Positions 62,301-64,000 of a stretch of DNA of 64,000 nt are shown in pieces; the first letter of the stretch is position 1, and the number at the start of each line of letters is the position of its first letter. Origin of the DNA: Cricetomys ansorgei (taxonomy: Eukaryota > Chordata > Mammalia > Rodentia > Nesomyidae); assembly GCA_026225945.1 (NCBI GenBank), contig JAMJFZ010001258.1, positions 12,879,001-12,943,000 on the forward strand, in the 5' to 3' direction. The position numbers and the translations under genes were made by a program. The notes beneath the pieces were generated by a model. The model saw nothing but the letters and a program-made list of their open reading frames with translations. It ran no database searches and had not been told where the DNA came from.

Positions 62301-63399
62301 TGAGCCAGTGCAGTCCTCCACTGACCCCGTCTGGCCACCAAAGAACCCCATCCTACCACCTCTGCTGCCCTAAGGATTTTAGCTTGTTTGTGAAGAAAAG
62401 GTAGCGCTTTCCTGAGAAACACCCACATACAGCACCCAAGGGAACAGCTGTGAGCTCGAGACCTCCAACAGGGAGAACTTCTCTGGGCAACTGCCTCAAC
62501 CCCAGCACGTGGCAGCACTTCCTGGGCCTGTTCCTGCTTCTCAGGCACAGGTTCAGTCACTGATTTGGTATTACGGAAGCATTTGTAAGCTCAAATAGTT
62601 GATTCCCCCCTCCCCCCCTTGTCCTGGTCTAGAATTTCCCGTCCAAGTGCCCATGGCCTTCCACTGCCCCCAGACACCAGTCAAGGATACAACATGTTTC
62701 TCACCCTGGCTCAGACACAGAACTTGGTGAAGGGTGTCACCTGCTTGGAGCCAGTGATGCAACAGTGGGCCATTGGCAACATGGTCGGACAAATGAGGCG
62801 TGGGGAGGAATGCAGGGATGTTGTGGGGCAGGATGGCCACCTCCAGCCCACCTTTGGTCTTCTCCAGAACCTTCACATCCACCAACTGCTCACACAGAAA
62901 GGTTAGCTAGCACCTATCCTGAGCACAGCGCTCAGAGGCACCAGATCCCAGTGTCAGAGGCCACCAAGAGGCTAACAGCAAAGGCACTTTCCGCCTGATC
63001 CCACACCTTCACCCACACCCCACACAGGGACTCCTCTGGGGTTCCCCTTGCCAGCTTCTCTGCAGATTCCTGCAGGCCGGCCTTAGCGAGGAGGAGGAGA
63101 CAGGCAAAACCATAATACAACTCTTCTCTCATGCCAGCTTCCGTGTGCTATTGCAGCCAGAATGAGGCCCCGGAATCTCGGAGCCAGCTCTCTCCTCCAC
63201 GGGCTCTAGAACTTCTCCAGTACCATGGTCACTGCAGGACCATCATGTGTCCAGGTACCTGCCCAGTGTTAACGACCGTTCCTTTCTTCTGACTGTTGGT
63301 AACGTCCTCACTCTTCGACTCTGAATCACTCAGCAGTTTGAAGGACAGGAGCATCCTCTCTTTGGAAGGCTCACAGTTCAACACTACCACCTTCACCAC
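38207..63399 (-). CDS. PDCD11: PDCD11 (RRP5 homologue), C-terminal 1283 residues in 23 exons; 5' part outside window
   Basis: Exons on the minus strand, from 5': 63399-63259, 62885-62691, 61972-61802, 61215-60996, 59588-59439, 58752-58637, 56652-56102, 55232-55170, 52146-52041, 49657-49568, 49383-49281, 48949-48772, 44756-44700, 44136-44014, 42911-42789, 42388-42097, 41970-41854, 41281-41132, 40954-40710, 40108-39940, 39609-39456, 39100-38935, 38378-38207. They total 3852 nt, in frame throughout and ending in TAG. PDCD11 is the nucleolar homologue of yeast Rrp5, needed for 18S and ITS1 processing; it is also known as NF-kB-binding protein NFBP. The window part holds several S1 RNA-binding repeats (e.g. 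[20 protein letters not shown] and [18 protein letters not shown]), a charged linker, then C-terminal HAT repeats ([21 protein letters not shown] and [10 protein letters not shown]). The C-terminus is SSVLDD. About 590 N-terminal residues are missing, assuming the usual length near 1870. Convergent with CALHM2. Confidence 0.96.
38935..39100 (-). CDS. PDCD11: PDCD11 window exon 22 (HAT repeats)
   Basis: Acceptor TCTCCACAG|ATGTGG, donor GAAGTCAG|GTGAGG. It encodes [20 protein letters not shown] and [12 protein letters not shown]; it leaves in phase 2. Confidence 0.93.
39456..39609 (-). CDS. PDCD11: PDCD11 window exon 21 (HAT repeats)
   Basis: Acceptor TCCCACAG|GAAGCT, donor AAGGAGC|GTGAGT. It encodes [20 protein letters not shown] and [15 protein letters not shown]; it leaves in phase 1. 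Confidence 0.92.
39940..40108 (-). CDS. PDCD11: PDCD11 window exon 20 (HAT repeats)
   Basis: Acceptor CCCACCAG|AGAGGAG, donor TTCAAG|GTAGGA. It encodes [20 protein letters not shown] and [15 protein letters not shown]; it leaves in phase 0. Confidence 0.92.
40710..40954 (-). CDS. PDCD11: PDCD11 window exon 19 (start of HAT repeats)
   Basis: Acceptor CCGAAACAG|AAGAAG, donor CATTCAG|GTCTGG. It encodes the basic helix [20 protein letters not shown], then the first HAT repeat; it leaves in phase 2. Confidence 0.92.
41132..41281 (-). CDS. PDCD11: PDCD11 window exon 18
   Basis: Acceptor ATCCTGCAG|AGAAAG, donor GCCAAG|GTTGGT. It encodes [20 protein letters not shown] and ESSDSEEDE; phase 0. Starting two bases later at a second AG would break the frame. 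Confidence 0.87.
41854..41970 (-). CDS. PDCD11: PDCD11 window exon 17
   Basis: Acceptor CTCCTTCAG|GAAAGC, donor CCCGAG|GTAAGG. 39 codons, phase 0, encoding the acidic linker [20 protein letters not shown]. Confidence 0.9.
42097..42388 (-). CDS. PDCD11: PDCD11 window exon 16 (charged linker)
   Basis: Acceptor CTGCATTAG|GGTGGA, donor GAGCAG|GTAAGA. After [17 protein letters not shown] the protein becomes a low-complexity K/E/Q/R linker ([17 protein letters not shown]). This part diverges quickly among rodents. Confidence 0.9.
42789..42911 (-). CDS. PDCD11: PDCD11 window exon 15
   Basis: Acceptor TCCTTTCAG|CCTTGG, donor CCTACG|GTAAGC. It encodes [15 protein letters not shown] and [12 protein letters not shown]; phase 2 at both ends. 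Confidence 0.9.
43145..43485. mobile_element. Reverse B1 relic (43145-43232) and forward B1 (43370-43485)
   Basis: CTCCGGAGTGCTGTGATTAA marks the reverse copy; GCTGGGCATGGTAGTGCACA the forward copy. They lie in the PDCD11 intron between exons 14 and 15. Confidence 0.7.
43628..43845 (+). mobile_element. B2 SINE
   Basis: GGATGGAGAATGGCTCCTCA head and GCAGGCAAAACACTCATATG near the end. Confidence 0.7.
44014..44136 (-). CDS. PDCD11: PDCD11 window exon 14
   Basis: Acceptor TTCCTTTAG|GACGAA, donor GTCGG|GTGAGT. It encodes [20 protein letters not shown] and the start of an S1 repeat ([13 protein letters not shown]); phase 2 at both ends. Confidence 0.9.
44700..44756 (-). CDS. PDCD11: PDCD11 window exon 13 (57-nt mini-exon)
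   Basis: Acceptor CCTCTTCAG|ATGTTA, donor ATCCAG|GTGAGC. Phase demands the reading [19 protein letters not shown], the known S1 end. The other open frame ([12 protein letters not shown]...) is a shadow. Confidence 0.9.
46140..46625 (+). mobile_element. Two B2 SINEs (46140-46310, 46420-46625)
   Basis: AACCCAGGTTTGGTTCCTAG in the first; GGGCTGGAGAGAAGGCTCAG in the second. Confidence 0.75.
47100..47275 (+). repeat. CA-rich microsatellite block
   Basis: Interrupted CACACA/CATGCGCACA repeats over about 175 bp produce misleading Cys/His-rich frames on both strands. Confidence 0.9.
47308..47510 (+). mobile_element. B2 SINE
   Basis: GCTGGAGAGATGGCCCAGAC head and CCTCTTCTGGCCTCTGTGGG. Confidence 0.85.
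48268..48412 (+). mobile_element. Diverged B2-family SINE
   Basis: AGAGGTGATTCAGTGGTCTC and GAGAGCCAACTCCCACAAGC. Confidence 0.55.
48772..48949 (-). CDS. PDCD11: PDCD11 window exon 12 (S1 repeat)
   Basis: Acceptor CCCACCAG|GTCCTC, donor GTCGTCAG|GTAAGC. It encodes [20 protein letters not shown] and [18 protein letters not shown], a complete S1 core; it leaves in phase 2. Confidence 0.92.
49281..49383 (-). CDS. PDCD11: PDCD11 window exon 11
   Basis: Acceptor TCCTTTCAG|GTTCTA, donor CTCATAG|GTATGG. It encodes [20 protein letters not shown]; it leaves in phase 1. Confidence 0.9.
49568..49657 (-). CDS. PDCD11: PDCD11 window exon 10
   Basis: Acceptor CACACACAG|TACAAT, donor TTCAAG|GTCAGT. 30 codons: [20 protein letters not shown] and the rest of an S1 end; phase 0 at both ends. 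Confidence 0.9.
50515..50885. mobile_element. Inverted pair of B1 SINEs (+ 50515-50665, - 50735-50885)
   Basis: GGTGGCGGTGCACGTCTTTC starts the forward copy; the reverse copy spans GAGACAGAATTTTTCTGTAT to GGTGTGCACCACCACCACCT. They are about 70 bp apart in a PDCD11 intron. Confidence 0.85.
51500..51730 (-). mobile_element. B2/B3 SINE
   Basis: Plus strand: AGGTCAGAAGAGGATGTTGG to AACTGCTGAGCTACCTCTAC. Confidence 0.8.
52041..52146 (-). CDS. PDCD11: PDCD11 window exon 9
   Basis: Acceptor GCAAACAG|TGAATTG, donor AAGAAG|GTGAGT. It encodes [19 protein letters not shown] and QTVMCFFKK; it leaves in phase 0. Confidence 0.9.
53052..53208 (+). repeat. 157-bp inverted repeat, left arm
   Basis: Its reverse complement equals 54463-54619 over 157 bp with three mismatches and no indels. 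It begins TTTCTAGAACTCAG and ends GACTGATGGTC. I do not recognise a repeat family. It lies inside a PDCD11 intron. Confidence 0.93.
53750..53955 (+). mobile_element. B2 SINE inside the 157-bp inverted-repeat spacer
   Basis: GAGCTGGAGAGACGGCTCAG head and an AAACAAATAAAAAC tail. Confidence 0.88.
54463..54619 (-). repeat. 157-bp inverted repeat, right arm
   Basis: Partner of 53052-53208. The 1254-bp spacer contains a B2 copy (about 53750-53955) and otherwise unrecognised sequence. Confidence 0.93.
54650..54765 (-). mobile_element. Old B1 relic
   Basis: GAGATAGGGCCTTACTCTAC and CCCAAGCGCTAGGATTTCAG on the plus strand. Confidence 0.55.
55170..55232 (-). CDS. PDCD11: PDCD11 window exon 8 (63-nt mini-exon)
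   Basis: Acceptor CTCTCTAG|GTTTCT, donor GCCAAG|GTGAGG. It encodes [20 protein letters not shown]; it enters in phase 2 and leaves in phase 2. Confidence 0.88.
55333..55376 (+). repeat. Perfect tandem duplication, 22 bp x 2
   Basis: Two identical copies of a 22-bp unit (CCATATGAGGCCCCAGTG plus AGGA) lie about 100 bp upstream of the PDCD11 63-nt exon. Confidence 0.95.
55578..55745 (+). mobile_element. Diverged B2-family SINE
   Basis: GGCCAATAAGATGGCTTGTG head; AGATTGTCTTCTAACTCCCA. Confidence 0.5.
56102..56652 (-). CDS. PDCD11: PDCD11 window exon 7 (largest, S1 repeats and acidic tract)
   Basis: Acceptor CTCTTCCAG|CTGAAG, donor GTCTAA|GTGAGG (the last exon bases are AA, a non-consensus end). 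183 codons plus 2 bases. It encodes [13 protein letters not shown], an acidic tract [12 protein letters not shown], and an S1 repeat with [18 protein letters not shown]. Confidence 0.92.
56830..57320. mobile_element. B1 relics (reverse 56830-56935, forward 57190-57320)
   Basis: CCCAAGTGCTGGGATTATAG marks the reverse copy; GGGCTACCTAGTGAGAAACT ends the forward copy. An AAC run follows at 57351-57367. Confidence 0.6.
57755..57960 (-). mobile_element. Truncated B1 followed by B1, reverse strand
   Basis: A B1 piece with GAGTGCTGGGATTAAAGGAG, then a second with GTTTTCTCTGTGTAGCCCTG. Confidence 0.8.
58148..58240 (+). mobile_element. Diverged B1 SINE
   Basis: CTGGGCATGGTGGTACACAC head. Confidence 0.65.
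58637..58752 (-). CDS. PDCD11: PDCD11 window exon 6
   Basis: Acceptor CACTGCAG|GGCAGG, donor AGAAAG|GTAAGC. It encodes [19 protein letters not shown], the close of an S1 repeat; it leaves in phase 0. Confidence 0.9.
58985..59295 (+). mobile_element. Rodent interspersed repeat (family not named)
   Basis: GTTAATTTTGGCTCACAGTT, CCCATCATGGCGGGGAAGTC and CCAGGTGATTCTAGATCTTG are landmarks of a common rodent repeat. It is noncoding. Confidence 0.6.
59439..59588 (-). CDS. PDCD11: PDCD11 window exon 5
   Basis: Acceptor TATGGCAG|ACTCTG, donor GGGCAG|GTGAGT. It encodes [15 protein letters not shown] and [20 protein letters not shown]; it enters and leaves in phase 1. Confidence 0.9.
59715..60045 (+). 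mobile_element. B1 (59715-59850) then B2-like SINE (59868-60045)
   Basis: AGGTGTGGTGGTACATGCAT heads the B1; AGGCCAGTGAGATGGCTCAG heads the second element. Confidence 0.8.
60190..60545 (-). mobile_element. Two old B1-like SINEs, reverse strand
   Basis: GGATTATAGGTGTGTGCCAC and GGCAGGCATGTGCCACCACA on the plus strand. Confidence 0.6.
60685..60860 (+). mobile_element. B4-type SINE (ID + B1)
   Basis: GGGCTTGCCTAGCACGCATA is ID-like; GGCACGCAACCACAATTCCA is B1-like. Confidence 0.55.
60996..61215 (-). CDS. PDCD11: PDCD11 window exon 4
   Basis: Acceptor TGTTCAG|ATCATG, donor AACCAAG|GTGGGG. It encodes [20 protein letters not shown] and the end of an S1 repeat ([12 protein letters not shown]); it leaves in phase 1. 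Confidence 0.9.
61802..61972 (-). CDS. PDCD11: PDCD11 window exon 3 (S1 repeat; begins at U12-type acceptor)
   Basis: Acceptor CCCACTAG|CTTCTTTGC, donor AAAGCT|GTAAGT; 57 codons, phase 0 at both ends. It encodes [10 protein letters not shown] and the S1 core [21 protein letters not shown] start at 61961, after a U2-like CAG, would break the frame. Confidence 0.82.
61973..62690 (-). other. PDCD11: PDCD11 intron with U12-type (minor spliceosome) sites
   Basis: The 5' splice site reads GTATCCTTG, matching the U12 consensus RTATCCTTT at 8 of 9 positions. The branch-site sequence TTCCTTAAT (61994-61986) matches TTCCTTRAY exactly, with the branch A 14 nt from the 3' AG. The 3' site is CACTAG with no polypyrimidine tract. 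All are standard U12 features. The intron is phase 0. Confidence 0.8.
62691..62885 (-). CDS. PDCD11: PDCD11 window exon 2 (S1 repeat; ends at U12-type donor)
   Basis: Acceptor GTGAGCAG|TTGGTG; 65 codons. It encodes [18 protein letters not shown] and a following HLSDHVANG segment. The end is placed at CATGTT|GTATCCTTG, the only site that keeps the conserved reading (GEKHV then [10 protein letters not shown]) in frame. Confidence 0.82.
63259..63399 (-). CDS. PDCD11: PDCD11 window exon 1 (5'-most in window)
   Basis: Acceptor CTCACCAG|GTGGTG, donor GGGCAG|GTACCT; 47 codons, phase 0 at both ends. It encodes the last strand of an S1 repeat ([18 protein letters not shown]) and a serine-rich linker. 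Confidence 0.9.
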
Positions 63400-64000
63400 C
63401 TGGTGAGAAAGCACATGTGTCTGGCCATCTCCTGCAGCAGCAGGCCCTCAGAACCTGGAGCAAAATGCCCTCCATGAGCACTGCAGGGGTCCTGGGAGAC
63501 CCATCAAGACCTTGGGTCAGAGCCAAAGGCAGGGAAAATACAATACAGAGACTACATTAAAAGTCCCATAAGCTGAGCCAGACGGTGGTGGCACCCGCCT
63601 TTATCCCAGCACTCAGCAGGCAGAGGCAGGTGAATCTCTGCGAGTTGGAGGCCAGCCTGGTCTACAGAGTGAGTTCCAGGACAGCCAGAGTTACAGCAGA
63701 GAAACAATGTCTCGAAAAACCAAAAAAAAAAAAAAAAAGTCTCATAAGCCAACTTTCCACAACAAAGACATAAGTAGCTTCAAGTTATAAGCCTCAAGTT
63801 TTAGTAAGGTCTTTTTCTCAGAGAAACTCGAACCCCCTACCCTTCCAGCACTATTCCTACGGCGACAGTGTCTGATGTGAAGAACGCTGGCTCACTGCAG
63901 GTCATAGGAGATCTCTCCTGGATCGTGGGCCTGGGTCCACTGGATCCCAGAGAGTCTGGGTTCTGTCACCCCTCCCCCTTCTAACTGGCTCAGGCTCTCT
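63400..64000 (-). other. PDCD11: PDCD11 intron, 5' gene portion off-window
   Basis: No exon ending in the expected S1 segment before VVKVVVLN is seen from 63400 to the window edge, so the upstream exons lie beyond 64000. Confidence 0.65.
63573..63737 (+). mobile_element. B1 SINE with near-perfect target-site duplication
   Basis: Full-length B1 with a long A tail, flanked by AAGTCCCATAAGC before and AAGTCTCATAAGC after (one mismatch). Confidence 0.85.

Overview
The window is nuclear DNA from a rodent, almost certainly a muroid. It is dense in B1, B2/B3 and ID-B1 (B4-type) SINEs, contains an L1 3'UTR relic and many CA microsatellites, and its genes have spliced vertebrate structures. The PDCD11 protein is close to what I remember of mouse but not identical to it, so a non-Mus muroid (hamster, vole or deer mouse type) is plausible. 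The exact species cannot be settled from the sequence.

Layout. Positions 1-13285 are intergenic: no coding sequence is recognised, only SINEs, an old rodent interspersed repeat, an L1 relic and low-complexity tracts. The plus strand then carries the calcium homeostasis modulator cluster: CALHM3 (13286-17471, 3 coding exons, 344 aa), CALHM1 (25681-28482, 2 coding exons, 346 aa) and CALHM2 (33195-36217, 2 coding exons, 323 aa). On the minus strand, converging tail to tail on CALHM2, lies the 3' two thirds of PDCD11, the RRP5 homologue. Its 23 coding exons span 38207-63399 and encode the last 1283 residues; the 5' exons lie beyond the right edge. Gene order and orientation match the mammalian NEURL1-CALHM3-CALHM1-CALHM2-PDCD11 neighbourhood (human 10q24). 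All exon junctions were placed by hand from GT/AG sites, and reading-frame phase closes through all 23 PDCD11 exons (3852 nt, divisible by 3).

Function. The three CALHM genes encode four-TM large-pore channels. CALHM1 and CALHM3 form the voltage-gated ATP-release channel of taste cells, and CALHM2 is a broadly expressed relative. They share one phase-0 intron just before TM4, the mark of an old tandem duplication. CALHM3 has one additional intron. PDCD11 is an unrelated nucleolar S1/HAT-repeat factor for rRNA processing.

Most notable observations: (1) a PDCD11 intron (61973-62690) with the hallmark sites of a minor-spliceosome U12-type intron, overlapped by decoy U2-like sites; (2) a 157-bp, about 98% identical inverted repeat inside another PDCD11 intron; (3) a roughly 217-bp inverted duplication of the segment just upstream of the CALHM1 start codon; (4) apparent loss of the first of two tandem CALHM1 start codons. 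I found no evidence of a wholly new gene system in this window.
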